Assembly (NCBI GenBank): GCA_019059635.1
Contig: JAGVRJ010000003.1
Span: 2,976,001 to 3,040,000, forward strand
Source of the DNA: Proales similis
Lineage: Eukaryota; Rotifera; Eurotatoria; Ploima; Proalidae
DNA: 64,000 nucleotides
Reading direction: 5' to 3'
In this document: one piece after another, positions 24,901 through 37,044 of the stretch
Position numbering within the stretch: the stretch's first letter is position 1
How the letters are laid out: every line of letters begins with the position of its first letter
Translations under genes and position numbers: made by a program
The notes under the pieces: model-generated
Seen by the model: only the letters and a program-made list of their open reading frames with translations
Database searches by the model: none
Told to the model about the DNA's origin: nothing

Positions 24901-25630
24901 TTTCAGCTAGTTTCTGATATCGCCATGTTCTATATTTTCTATTTTTTATTACGAGCTCGTATCGTTTATCTTCGACACTTGAATTTTGATTCGACTATTT
25001 GGCGTTGATAATGGCGCAAATCGATGCTATGCATTCACCTATATAACTTCGTCATTCAATGGCCCGAAAACTCGAGCAGATAAAAGCCAAACTAGATAGG
25101 TAGATAGATCGGGTCGAAATCGACACTCACAAGTCATCGGTGGAGCGTTTAAGCCATGCAAAAAACTGTATTTGTTGCTGTGTGATCAAGTTTTATGTTT
25201 TGCTTAAAGGTTTTTTGTCATGGATTTCTTTTCGTTTAGATGTATGGCTTGAGTCTAGCTGAAAGGCTCTCAAACTAAAACGGCCTTAAGGATAACACTT
25301 GAATCTTATTCAACAGTACCCGCACGGCATATCGCAAGCTGTTTACAAACGCTATATATGCTATATTTTCTGCAACTTCAGATACATCTCTGTTTAAAAA
25401 ATTTGACCAAAACACTAGTGTCGACAAATCGAATACTTTTTCAACATTTCAGTTTTCAGTGGTTCTCAGCTCTAAGGTCAAAGGCTCAATTCACCGCCAA
25501 TCGACTCTATAGACTTGAATTAATCAAATCAGCACCAAATCGAATCACTACTATTCTTTTGCGTTAAAATCTAATTTAACCAAAGAACACGCCCTAGTCG
25601 GCATTAATTTCCATCCACAAGGAGCTTACA

Positions 25631-28600
25631 GGCCATTACACAATTTGAAAGTAATCCTTCTGAGATGATGCTTTCAACTAATCAAAGAGCACAGACTCAG
25701 ATCGAGTTGTCTGGCTCCCTCCAGTCCTGTGCTTCGCTCTGCTCAATTCGAGAGAAGTCACTGAAAGCAGAAGAGGAACAAACTGCAGAAGGATCTTCTA
25801 TTGATTCAAATACAACATCTAATAACAATTCTTCTTCGCCGACACCAACTAGACCCGAATGTGAATCGGTCGATTCCGAGCATGATGAAGTTGCTAGGGC
25901 TCATTCCGAATTGAGTTTGGAATCTCTAAGACTTGCGATTAATAATTTAGGCGCCGACAAACGCCTTAAGGTTGCTTTTAATTTTTTTTCTATCTCATTC
26001 ACGTTTTAAAATCTTGAATTTGATTAGGACCAAATGACTAAAAAGTTAAACGAGTTAAATGAACTACAACGAGAATTTGATGAGCTTGGTGATAAGTATT
26101 TGCAATTGGCAAAAAAACTCAATGAGTCACTAGATGAAGTAAAACAGTTCCTTATTCTCAATCAAGACTTGGGCTAGATATTTATCGCTCTTTTAGCCCG
26201 CTCTGAACTCGGTGTCTCCAATGCTGGACATTTTTAGGCAGCAGCTTGATAAAATTGCTGCCCGTTCGAAAACCAACGAGGCTGTACTTGTTTGTTTGCT
26301 AAGACTTAACTCCTCTTCACAAACAAATGATTCAAATGCCCAGAAAATTGAATCAGCTGTTTTTACTTCCCATTATTCTAATCAATCAAGCTCAACAGGT
26401 GCGTGATTTCTTTTTACCGTTCGGAGTTCTAGTGCCTTATTTGATGTTTTTTTCGCCTGTTCTAGATAAGACTAAGGTCGATACGGATCGAAGCATAGAG
26501 GAACTTGAAAAATCGAAAAGAGAACTTAAACAAAAACTTAAGGACGCTCAAGAGCAGATAGATATGTACAAGCAAATGTCTCATGGTCAAATCGCTTTAT
26601 TTGGCCATCGATCAACAAGTTCAGTGTAAGTTATCAATCATTTTTATGCTTTGTGTGCCTTTAGTCCGTTTAATGAATGCATGAAGCGCTCCATTACACC
26701 TCTAATGCATTCATTTAAATTAAGGCCACACTGTGATAAAGAGGTCGCAAACAGCAAGACCTGTGAAGTGACCGAGACGACCGGACATGCGGCTGCTGAC
26801 TTGAAAGAACAACCGAGGAGCGAAACTCGTGAGCTAGACTCTATTTTTAATCTTTGAAAGAGAGCTTCAAGCTTTTGAATTGCTAGACGAGACGGACGAT
26901 AGAATAAGCGAAGATAAAACAAATATTTCAATGAATAGCAACGTGAATTGGAATGAGTTGAGCCTAGGCAAGCTGTTGGAGGACTCACAAGCAACACCAA
27001 GCAATCAAACTGAGGCTTGGATGTCCTCTATTCGAAAAGTTTTGAGTGCTCAGTGCCTGCAAGCCGTTGCCGCTGCCGCAGCCAACTCATCTTTCCAGCA
27101 AGTTTCTACTCAGAATCTACTCAACTCCCTATTAGAGGCTCGATCTATGAACAGCAGAGTAAAACTGAACGATGAGCAAGTAACAAAAGAAGAACATGGG
27201 GAGATTACATCAAACGAATACGACTCGTGCAATGAAAACGAGCCTTTTAGTGAAGATGAGGACGAAGATGAAGAGCAATTGGTTATCAGTACTTCACCGA
27301 GCAGCCATAGTCCTAAGAATAATTCAGAATGGCTGAATACGGCAGAAGTTGCTAATCGTGTTCGCGATATTCTCAGTGTTCATAACATAGGTCAGCGGGT
27401 ATTTGCAAAAAGTATTTTAGGCCTTTCACAAGGAACTCTAAGTGAATTACTTTCAAAACCCAAAAATTGGGACAAGCTGACTGAGAAGGGGCGTGAATCA
27501 TATCGCAAAATGCACAGCTGGTCGCTTTCTGCAAAGAACATTGATTCTCTCAAGGCTCTCACCCCTCGCAAAGTAAACAGAGATACGAGTATAAACAGCA
27601 GAGATGAAGCCGAAGAAAAAGTTCTCCAAGTTCTTGAAGAGACACAGCGTCAAATGCGCAAGCACATTGCTCAAAACGAGATTGGAAAGTTATCTCCTGA
27701 CTCTTCTGCATCTTCTGTACGTACCTCGCCCGTTATATTGCCATGGATAAGTGAGCAGCTGGGTCGTTCTCTCCGCAAGATTGAGACCTCTCAAACAGAA
27801 ACTGATGATTTTACTCAAGCTCACGAGCGTTTACCAAACAGTGACGATTTTTCATCTCCGCTCGATTTGACTATTAAAACACCTAAGACTGAGAAATCAG
27901 GAAATCATGGAGAAAAGAAGAGAAAATATGAGGAGCTTGAGCGGAGCTTGCGAAACGAAGAAACCCATTACAGTGTCTTCGCAAATTCTCCCCTTAAGCA
28001 TATTCAGTCTTTCGCCGACTCTTATATGCTTGGGCTTGGAATGGATAAACCCCTCAATAGTAAAAAGAATATTGGTTCCGCTAAATTCTTTACTCCGAAC
28101 TTTCCACGTCCAACTGCAGCTGCTTCTCCGTCATCAGTAAGCTCCTTGAGCCAATCATCAAATCCCAAGTCATCGAAAAATGTCTTGCCGCCTGTTTCAC
28201 AAGAGCAGTTTGATAAGTATTCACAGATTAACACCGAGGAGCTGGTCAAAAAAGTTAAAGATCTGCTCAGCAAGTATTCGATCAGCCAGCGACTTTTCGG
28301 AGAGTGCATTCTTGGTCTGTCCCAAGGTAGTGTAAGCGACCTTCTCGCTCGACCTAAGCCGTGGACGATGCTTACCCAAAAAGGCCGCGAACCATTTATT
28401 AGAATGCAAATGTTCATTGATCAACCTGATGCTGTAAAGAATCTGATGGCAAATCAATACAAGACTCCTCAAGAGAAAGTCGTAAAATCTGGGAGCCAAT
28501 ATTCGGAGCTGAGTGCAGCTGGTATTACTAATGGCCAGCGTTCTCCTCATGTGCTTCCTTCTTCTTCGTACAGTGCGCCACTGTTTAATTCATCTTTTGG

Positions 28601-29696
28601 GCGAAAAATTAATGCTTCCGAAAACGCATCAAGCAATGACTCAGAACCTAAGAATAGCCATCAGCCGCAGATAAATATAATACCATATGACATATCTTTA
28701 TTGTCAGCGATTGGTGAGCTAAATACCGATGAGATTACAAATAGAGTCAAAGAGGCTCTTTTGAACAATAACATTGGGCAGAAGCTTTTCGGAGAAGCAG
28801 TTCTCAACCTTTCGCAGGGAACAGTAAGCGAGCTCCTCTCCAAGCCAAAGCCATGGAACACCCTAAGTATCAAAGGTCGAGAACCTTATCTTCGAATGTA
28901 CATGTGGCTCAATGATCCTCTTCGTCTCCATAAACTCAACGAATGGAAAGAAGAGCGAAACTTAATCAAAAAACATACAGCTGAAGTTGAGTCGGAACAG
29001 CAGAAGCCCAAACGTCGATTTATTTTTAGCGAAGAACAAAAAGCACAACTAATGCATGCATTTCGGTATGACCCATACCCGGCGGTTAACCAAATGGAGG
29101 CCTTAGCACATAAGCTTGGACTTCAGACTCGTACCGTAATAAATTGGTTTCACAATCATAGAATGAGAATACGGTACAAGAGCAACATTACTGGAGGAGC
29201 CTTGATCAGTGCTTCCAAAGGTCGAGGTCCGAACCCTTATACCGACAGCTCTTCGTTGCGGAAACCTGTTGCTCCTTTGACTCAGGTCAAGAGGCGAGAA
29301 ACAGAAAAGAACAGAGGCAATTTAGATACTGGTTTTCCGTCGGTAGACCGGCCAACAAACGATGAAGATGGGACAATGGCTTCAGCTGAGAATGAGCATT
29401 TGTATGATGAGGATAATATGAATTCACGATACGATGAGTATGATGAACGAGATATGGACTTTGAGAATGAAACTGATGAGTTTGATAATGAGAACTCGAG
29501 CGATTTTGTTACTGACAGAAATCCTGAATCGGACAGCGAATTTAACGAGGAAGGAGACAGACAATTATCAGAGAATTGTGGACTTGATGACGAACTAGCC
29601 TTGTCTAGTTCCATCACACTGACCAAAAACGGCAACTTTGATAACAAATCTAACAAACGACGCAAGCCTCACAACCCCCAAAAACTCAACTTTTAA
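25631..29696 (+). CDS. CUX/cut-family homeobox transcription factor, three CUT domains (multi-exon, one apparent 1-bp frame break)
   Basis: The final exon (about 26663-29696) encodes CUT1 (about 27333-27550), CUT2 (28226-28450), CUT3 (28717-28930), a homeodomain (29007-29180) with the WFHNHR recognition helix, and a long acidic tail. The three CUT repeats share LSQG..SELLSKPK and KGRE. Three CUT domains plus a His-50-type homeodomain define the CUX1/2/cut group, nuclear DNA-binding regulators of cell identity. Upstream exons are about 25631-25971, 26029-26177, 26200-26399 and 26466-26626 and encode coiled-coil sequence, as in the CUX N-terminus. An acceptor (CTTACAG) before 25631 implies further 5' exons. 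Two joins are not clean: no GT donor is visible at 26160-26200, and at 26853-26855 (TTT) one extra base breaks the frame between FNL and the RELQAFELLDE stretch. Confidence 0.92.
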
Positions 29697-30392
29697 GTCG
29701 GTGTCGGGGAAAATAAAAGTCCCAGCAATATACAAAAAGGCTACGCTTATTGCAAAGAATCCTTTCTAAAGGAATCTACGAGTCGTTCAGCAACTTGATT
29801 AGAATATGTGAGACTCGTGAACTGTAAAAAAAAAACTTTAAACAGTGGCTTATACGCTGAATCGTACTCCCAACGCCTGTAAATGCTGTCGAAATACAGC
29901 TCACTCAAGCACCTGTTGCCTTACTCTAAATACAACGACATAGTTTAACTGAATAACGGGCGGAATGCTTACGCATGCTTGCCCAAATATCCAAATCAGT
30001 GATTATTGACCGATAAGGTGGCACGTGCGCCTCTTGCCACTGGCCCCGCTAGATTCCATATTTGTCATATTTTTATTCACTCTGCCTTCCTTCTAACTTT
30101 CTAATTTTGCTTGACAATGCTCGGCTCTATCTAATGCACGGGCACTGTTACTCCATCTAAGTTTAATTGCTTTTCAAAACCGCTTATCTTCTTTGTTTTG
30201 TTTATTTTCCTTATCTACTCGAATCTGATTGTTTTGACACAAGTTTTTCGCCTAAACTTGTAAAAAGCCTCAATTTTGGCTGCGATGATTGACGAATAAA
30301 TTTATTCACTATCCAATTGAATATGTTTATGTTCAAATCTTTTTACTGAAAGAGTTTTACGATTCATTATAAACTTGAACAAGTACGAACCA
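29697..30392. other. Intergenic region between CUX and TSEN34
   Basis: An AAAATAAAAG poly(A)-like motif lies 15 bp after the CUX stop codon. No further gene is seen. Frame-open sequence extends upstream of the TSEN34 ATG to a stop at 30318 without another ATG. Confidence 0.4.
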
Positions 30393-31454
30393 ATGCGTGC
30401 CGCTGAAAACACGTCCCATATCGACTTCATCCGAGTAGAAATAATCGGATCATCTAAATTTGAGTCCGTTAATTTTCTTTCTTTCAACTGGCCAAACGCC
30501 CAGCTCTTTCGAACATTGCCTCATCGAATTTGGGGTCGTTTCGCCGGTCATTGTGTATCTGCCGGAGATACCCAAGATGAAAAAACCTCAAATTCCATTC
30601 CGATGTTACTCTCGTTAGAAGAGGTTGGAATACTTATGGAATGCATGAGAGAAAAGCTAAACCTGAGTGCCTCCACCATTATTCAGCCTGTTTGTCCACA
30701 AAAATGGAACAGATTTAAGGCAAAGTATGATGAGCATATGACTCAGTTAAACAAAGATATATCCAAGGAAATTAGCAGAGCCAAATATGATAACCTGCTA
30801 GTCATGCGCGATCGGATTATTGAGGGCAAGAGGAGAAAACTGGAGGACAAACTAAAATCTGTAAATTGTTTGTTTGTCTCCGATATTGGAGAAGAAGCAA
30901 AAGTACGACTGGAAAAGGAGCAGCAGGAAATCAAAATACGAATGGACGGTCTTGAAAAAGATTTCGATGGAGAGCTACATCAATGTCTCACTAGGAACAT
31001 TGATTCTAACAATTGCCGCATTGAACTATATGGTGAACATCCAAACTTCTACAGTGAACTAGTTTCACATGAAAATATCGATGCCGATCGTTTTCATCTA
31101 TCTATTTCAAATATGCTCAAAGATAGCTTTCGTTATAAGGTATTTCATCTATTATGGTCCCAAGGTAGCTATATCACAAGTGGAGCAAAGTTTGGAGGTG
31201 ACTATTTAGTTTATCCTGGACCTCCCTCAGAGTATCATTCTCAATTCATCTTATGTTGTTTCGACAACCCACCTCAGCTTACTTGCCGTGAGTTGATCTC
31301 TTACGCTAGAGTAGCCACAAGTGTTAAGAAAACATTTGTTTTCGCTTACCCAACCAGTTCCCGGTCGGAATCCAAACGCAGTCTGAATCTCTCTGAAAAA
31401 TTGGATTCGAGTATAAACATTAAGTTTACCTCCTTAAATTGGGCACACATATAG
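30393..31454 (+). CDS. TSEN34: tRNA-splicing endonuclease subunit Sen34
   Basis: A single exon encodes 353 residues; I take the first in-frame ATG at 30393. The C-terminal 130 residues are the tRNA-intron endonuclease catalytic fold. YKVFHLLWSQGSYITSGAKF is followed by GGDYLVYPGPP (catalytic Tyr), EYHSQF (catalytic His) and SVKKTFVFA (catalytic Lys). This is the triad used by Sen34 for 3' splice-site cleavage in pre-tRNAs within the TSEN2-34-15-54 complex. A charged helical region (residues about 110-190) separates the weakly conserved N-terminal domain from the catalytic domain, as in human TSEN34 (310 residues). The segment LLSLEEVGILMECM matches the family's N-terminal LLLPEEA.LL region. 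All three catalytic residues are intact, so the protein should be active. Confidence 0.92.
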   Translation: MRAAENTSHIDFIRVEIIGSSKFESVNFLSFNWPNAQLFRTLPHRIWGRFAGHCVSAGDTQDEKTSNSIPMLLSLEEVGILMECMREKLNLSASTIIQPVCPQKWNRFKAKYDEHMTQLNKDISKEISRAKYDNLLVMRDRIIEGKRRKLEDKLKSVNCLFVSDIGEEAKVRLEKEQQEIKIRMDGLEKDFDGELHQCLTRNIDSNNCRIELYGEHPNFYSELVSHENIDADRFHLSISNMLKDSFRYKVFHLLWSQGSYITSGAKFGGDYLVYPGPPSEYHSQFILCCFDNPPQLTCRELISYARVATSVKKTFVFAYPTSSRSESKRSLNLSEKLDSSINIKFTSLNWAHI

Positions 31455-31733
31455 TTTTCTAAACAAGTTTTTACTTTGTCCACAGTATCATTTAATTAAA
31501 AAATAAAGGTTAATAAACCAACTACCGAGAACATCAATTGGCTTATGCAAGGTGCGTGGGGTCAAGGCCGAGTGCGGACAACGGTAGTGTCATCTCAGTA
31601 AAAAGTGATGGCGGCAGGCCATTGTGTGTTTTAACTAACGTACATGCGGCGGTTATATTCGAATTCTCAAAAAGTACTCTACCATAAAAACAGAGCTTAA
31701 ACTTGAATCGTTTATCAAAAGATAGTCTGCCAA
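31455..31733. other. Short intergenic region
   Basis: An AAAATAAAGG poly(A)-like motif follows the TSEN34 stop at about 31499. The remainder is probably the kinesin 5' UTR and promoter. No other gene is seen. Confidence 0.4.
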
Positions 31734-34700
31734 ATGGGCGACAGCAAAGTCATTCCAGTCAAAGTAGCTCTTAGAATTCGGCCTTTGCAACCACGAGAGA
31801 AGGCAGACGCATGTGCAGAATGCATTCGAACTGTTAGCGGGGAACCTCAAGTGAGCTTTATTAGAACCGGAAATCTCCTGTTTTGTTTCGTCAATAACTT
31901 CTCACTTTAGGTTATTCTTGGCAAAGACAAAGCATTTACGTATGACTATGTATTTGGCACTGGTACACCCCAGATAGAAGTATATGAATATTCCGTCCAA
32001 CCGCTAATCGAGTCTCTCTTCAATGGATACAACGCTACCGTGTTGGCCTACGGACAGACCGGAAGTGGGAAAACCTTTACAATGGGAACAAGCCACTCAT
32101 CATTGTTCGCTGCAACTAATAGCGTCCACAAGGATAACTTTGAATTAATTGCTTCGGATGAAGTAGGTGTAGTACCTCGTGTATTGCACGATCTGTTCAC
32201 CAGAATAGACGACACTCGAACTAGAGAACCTGAAACAAAATTTACGGTCACTGTTTCATTTGTGGAGATATACAACGAAGAGATTAAAGATTTACTCAAT
32301 CTCAAAGCCGCGATGAGCGGAATATCAGAGTCCCTGAACATTCGCGAGGAAAACAACACAATACGTGTGAGCAATCTTAGTGAGCTTCAAGTAAGCAACA
32401 CTAGCGAGACGCTGGAACTTCTGGAGAGAGGCTCATCGTTACGAGCCGTCGGCGGCACAGCCATGAACGACCAATCTTCAAGGTCTCATGCTATCTTCAC
32501 TATAACGCTTGAACGTCGAAATGGTCCCAATGAGGTGATAAAGTCCAAGTTTCATTTGGTCGATCTGGCAGGAAGCGAACGACAAAGCAAAACCAAAGCC
32601 GAGGGGATGAGACTACGTGAAGGAATCAACATCAATCTAGGTCTACTTGCCCTCGGAAATGTCATCAGTATTCTTGGGGAGGACTCGGGCAGTGGCAAAG
32701 TTCGCCATGTACCATATAGGGAGAGTAAACTCACTCGACTACTCCAAGACTCCCTCGGCGGCAATTCTCACACTGTAATGATTGCCTGCGTGAGTCCAGC
32801 CGACTCAAATATGGAAGAGACCTTGAACACACTTCGTTATGCTGACCGCGCTCGTAAAATCAAGAACAAACCTGTGGTGAACATCGATCCTCAGGCAGCT
32901 GAAATTGTCCAATTGCGTCAACAGAATCAAGAGCTAAGAGCTCAGATTTATCAGTTGACCGGCGAAAATGCTTTCATCCCAAACAGACCTTTTGGCGAAC
33001 AAAATAGTGCCGAGTTATCACAAGTCAGGGAAGAAAACATGAAGCTTCGGGGTGAAAACCGGAAAATTCTGGAAGAGCTCTCCAGGTTGATCAACATCAA
33101 CCGAACTAATTATGAACGGCTCAATAAGTTAGAAACGATTCGAGAAGAACTGAAAGGAAAAGTAGAAGATTTGAAATCATCTCTGGCATCTCTGGTGGAA
33201 TTAAAAAGACAAGATAATATTCCTGAAGCATTAGAACATTTCAAATCAAAACTAGACCAACTAGAAGCGTTTATATCAGATGAACCCGATGAAACAAGCC
33301 AACAAGAAAACGAGAATCTAAATATGAGTGAGAGCGATGAGGGAAGTAACCATGACCAAGAGTCCAAGAATTACGCCCTTAGACAGGCGCAGCTCCAGGT
33401 TCAACTTACGGAGTACGACACCGAGCTTAGCAAAAAGCAACAACTTTTCAAGCAAATGATGGAGAACAGCTTGAACGTTCTCAAAGACGCTCAGTTCGAG
33501 GCAAATATTGAAGAATTAAAAAACAAAATTCAAGTATTAGAAAAAGAAAAAGTCGAGTTACAGAGAGCTGCAAACGGCAAGTCGGCAGATTCTCGGAAAT
33601 TAGACGAGAAAACTCGCGATCGCCTCAGGCAATTAGAATTAGAGGTGATGGAGCTGAAGAAGAAAGAGCGAGAACATTCTAGAGTTCAACGACTCAAGGA
33701 AGAAAACGACAAACACTGTGAAAAGCTGAGATTAGAGATCCAGCACATTAAACAAGAGCGAGTTAAACTTATGAAACAGATTAAGAGCGAAACGGATGCC
33801 TTTAGAAAGTTTAAACTCGAAAAAGAAAAGGAAGTGAACCAGCTGCGAGCTCTTGAGCGAAAGAGACTAGTTGAAATATCTAAGCTTCAAGAAGGAAATA
33901 ATAGAAACGAGGCCATATTGAAAAGAAAAAACGAAGAGATTTCTCGCATCCAGAGACAACTACGAGATACAATGGAAAAACAAAAGCAAGTAGCCGAGAA
34001 AAGGCAACAGGCGTTTGACCGCAAAGATACATCTACACTTGGCGATAAACTTCGAAACTGGGTTACTCAAGAGCTTGAGTTGGCTGCCAACTTAGCTGAA
34101 GCGCGAATTGGACTCAATCGAATGATTGAAGAACGAAAAGAGTGCGCGGCCGAGCTAGCTTCTCTTGAAGAACAACTGAATGCGGAACACGAAGAGCCCC
34201 CTTCAAAAGAGGCTCGAATTGATGAGTCGATTTCGAGTGAAGTGCAGCTTCAATCTCGAATAACTCGCCTCAAAGAAGAGATCGAGTACAAGAGCTTGGA
34301 GATCAATCAGTTCCAGCAAATGCTGTTAGAAGGAGAGCAAGGTTGGTGGTTAAACAGTTTTTAAACTATACCCGGTTTTAAAATTTTTAAATTAAGACGA
34401 CCGGGTGAAGAATCTTTTCAGCAATGTTCATGGTCTTTTAGAGGCCAAAGTTCTTCTAAAGCACCTCTTTTCATGCGGCGTCAAGTACTTGCTTGAGCTG
34501 AAATTAGACAAAATTGCTTCAGACAGCAAATATGCTGGTATGATTTGTTTCTTAGCTTACCCTAATTTCTTAGAACTAAACCATTTAATTCCGTAATAAC
34601 TAACTAATCATCCAATTAACTTACTAACAAATCAGAACTAACTAACAAACGCGAAGAGTGTGAGTGCAGAGATAGCTCTAACTTTCATTACTTTTTTTTA

Positions 34701-35467
34701 TGAATTATTTTATTGATTTTAGGGTTGAACTCTGAGCTCAGAGATCTCAAAAAGCAATACGATGAACTCACTAGAGAGATGGAAAAAGCCAAAAAGCAGG
34801 CTGAGAAAGAGAAAAATGAGTTACACAGACACTATGAACAAAGAGTAACTACATTTTTAAAAATTTCATCATATTAAATCATATTATATTATATTATATA
34901 GATCCTTTACATGGCCAAAAACACGTTGAAAGAGTCGCAATGCCAGGACGAGCAGAGATACTCCGTAGTTTACGAATTGGTCAAAGAAATTGAAAAGCGC
35001 TTAGACGCTGAGCTTACGAACCAAAAACAGCTTGATGAGGAAACGACTCGACCATTCAAAAGGCGCAGCGATACGCGATTGAAACGAGAAAATCGTAGAA
35101 CACGCGTTATAAGGCCGATTTCAACATTAATTGAATCAAATACGGAAGAAAATGGAGATCAGAATTCGCCTCAGGTTGAAGGATCACCTCAAGTAGCTGA
35201 TGACGACCCGATAAATGATCCTGACTGGATCCGCACTCCATTGCGCCTACGGAACAATACCAAGTCTTCTCTTAATCAAAAGGTATTGAAATAACTTTCT
35301 TTGCTTTCCATTTCTTAAATCGTTCGGCGATCTAGCTTGGTTTAAACAAAAAGCGCTCACGTTCTAGATTAACTCAAGTGATTCGCCCAGCCAGCGATGC
35401 GAATTTTCTTGAACCTAACTCTCCGAAGATAGAAAATCAAGCTCCGATCGAAATCGACCCAAAATGA
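31734..35467 (+). CDS. Chromokinesin, kinesin-4 family (KIF4-like; 6 exons)
   Basis: Exons are 31734-31850, 31911-34341, 34397-34537, 34723-34844, 34902-35282 and 35336-35467, all with GT...AG introns and closing phases, giving 1107 residues. Residues 1-345 are an N-terminal motor: RIRPL start, P-loop GQTGSGKT, NDQSSRSHAIF switch I, LVDLAGSE switch II, KLTRLLQDSLGG, and the CVSPADSN..ETLNTLRYADRAR end with the INKP-like neck. These match KIF4/Klp3A better than KIF21 or KIF7. A long coiled-coil stalk (about 345-950) follows, then a basic Arg/Lys tail. KIF4 acts on chromosome arms and the central spindle midzone with PRC1. I see no cysteine-rich CRD cluster in the tail, although vertebrate KIF4 has one. 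The motor looks catalytically intact. Confidence 0.93.
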
Positions 35468-35646
35468 ATAATTAAATTTCTTTTATTTTCAAATTGACTT
35501 AAAATATTGCACATCATCTTCAATTTGAATCATGCAGAATGATTTTTATCCAGTTTCTTTCATAAAGCGATTTTCGAAAATTCTTAAACGAATTCAATGC
35601 CAATACGGTTTCAAACTTATCCAAAATTGATTGATTGAATAAAATA

Positions 35647-37044
35647 TCAACATGGAAATATTTCATTCCAGAGCTTAGCGATGTTGAGGAGAGATTCGTC
35701 ACTCTCAAATGGACCGTCAAAAGAAAGTCCAATCGGCAGGCCTTTTTGAGATTTTCCCATCGGAACAGTAATTCCAGGCAATCCTGCGTAACTATTGGTG
35801 ATCATTTTGCTAGTAAGATTGATCATTGTTTGCCGGCAGTTCAATTTTGTAAATTCAACTGGATGAATTGGCAGCGTCGGAAATACCAGAGCATCTAATC
35901 TATTTTGATTGAAAAGATCCCTATATTTCTCTTGCACTAGAGGCCTAGTTGCAATTAATTCTTCATATAGTTCTCGCGATACTGCCTTGGGTGAATTTTC
36001 TTTAAGAAATGTCTCAAATTGAAATCTCACATCCGGGCTTGCGATTTTATCTATAAGTTGATCAAAATTCATGTTTATATTGTGATTTTTAAAGTATTGT
36101 TCCAATCCAACTCGTGCTTCGTAATGTGTGATGCGTCTTCCGGGGTATTCAAAAGGAATTATTTCCTCCATGCTTATTTCAACCAGTTCTGCACCGGCTT
36201 TAATTAATAGATTTTTTGCCTTTTCAAATAATGGGAATACATCTGAATCCAGATTTGCACACAAGTAATCATTCGATACACCAAAGCGAAGGCCTAGGAA
36301 CGATCTTGAGTGATTTTTGGTCTCAAAGGGTTTTCCTGTGATGACTTCGTTTAATAGTATCAAGTCTTCTGGGCTACGTGTAATTAGACCTATTGTGTCC
36401 CGAGTAAGTGACAAGAGCGTAACATCCTCGCTTGAATATCGGCCAATAGATGGTCTAAGCCCATAAAGCCCATTAACTGAAGATGGAATGCGCACTGAGC
36501 CACCCGTATCTGTGCCCAATCCTGCAGGGCACATCTTTGCAGCTACAGCGCAAGCCGTTCCACCGCTACTTCCTCCGGCACTGAACTCCTTATTGTAGGC
36601 ATTCAGTACTGCTCCAAATGTAGCGTTATTACTTATTACACCGTATGAGAGCTCGTGCATATTTGCTTTAGCGATTATAATAGCCCCTTCTGATAGAAGA
36701 GATTTAATAACAGGAGAATCATCCTCTGGAAAAAAGTCCAATAAAGCAGGAGAACCTGCCGTGTTTGGAAGTCCTTTTACATGAATATTATCCTTAGCAA
36801 TTAGAGGGCATCCATGAAGCCGGCCTCGGTAAACCCCTAGTTCAGCTTCTTTATCAATTTGAATGGCTTGAGTTAGAACGTATTCATAATCCATTGAAAT
36901 GACCGCATTGTAATCCTCATTAACGGCAATTAACCGCATAAAATGCAAACACACGTCAACACATCTCAGCTCTCGTTCTCTTATTTTCTTTGAGAGCTGA
37001 TATAGGCTCAAGTCTTCAATAGGCAAGTCATTGTCGTATTTCAT
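35647..37044 (-). CDS. Amidase-signature hydrolase
   Basis: A single intact exon encodes 465 residues starting at an ATG. It carries the full amidase signature: IAKDNIHVKG with catalytic Lys84, the AGGSSGGTACAVAA loop with the cis-Ser (159/160), and GLGTDTGGSVRIPSS with nucleophile Ser183. This Ser-cisSer-Lys triad is that of fatty-acid amide hydrolases, GatA and bacterial amidases. The length and the ending (FPTLPIHP near the C-terminus) fit the soluble, GatA/AtzF-like branch more than animal FAAH1, which has an N-terminal membrane span; none is seen here. The substrate cannot be called. It lies tail to tail with the kinesin (179 bp apart) and lacks introns. A bacterial or fungal-like origin is possible but untested. 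Confidence 0.9.
   Translation of the reverse strand: MKYDNDLPIEDLSLYQLSKKIRERELRCVDVCLHFMRLIAVNEDYNAVISMDYEYVLTQAIQIDKEAELGVYRGRLHGCPLIAKDNIHVKGLPNTAGSPALLDFFPEDDSPVIKSLLSEGAIIIAKANMHELSYGVISNNATFGAVLNAYNKEFSAGGSSGGTACAVAAKMCPAGLGTDTGGSVRIPSSVNGLYGLRPSIGRYSSEDVTLLSLTRDTIGLITRSPEDLILLNEVITGKPFETKNHSRSFLGLRFGVSNDYLCANLDSDVFPLFEKAKNLLIKAGAELVEISMEEIIPFEYPGRRITHYEARVGLEQYFKNHNINMNFDQLIDKIASPDVRFQFETFLKENSPKAVSRELYEELIATRPLVQEKYRDLFNQNRLDALVFPTLPIHPVEFTKLNCRQTMINLTSKMITNSYAGLPGITVPMGKSQKGLPIGLSFDGPFESDESLLNIAKLWNEIFPC

Larger units (their letters stand above)
14091..25630. other. 11.5 kb gene desert upstream of the CUX/cut homeobox gene
   Basis: I find no convincing coding exon, tRNA or rRNA across this stretch. 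The available open frames are short and of low-complexity composition. The DNA is AT-rich, with frequent TCGAT, ATTAATT, CATTCATT and TTTATT words and several microsatellites (GA run near 19486-19511, CA run near 21887-21901, GTGGTGGTGG near 22024). In the rest of the window genes are mostly separated by a few hundred bases. Its position directly before a developmental transcription factor gene suggests cis-regulatory DNA and/or long introns with undetected 5' exons. Confidence 0.5.

Noticed and set aside
30375-30392. An upstream TTG start for TSEN34
   Set aside because: TTG is not a usual start in animal nuclear genes; the in-frame ATG at 30393 is preferred.
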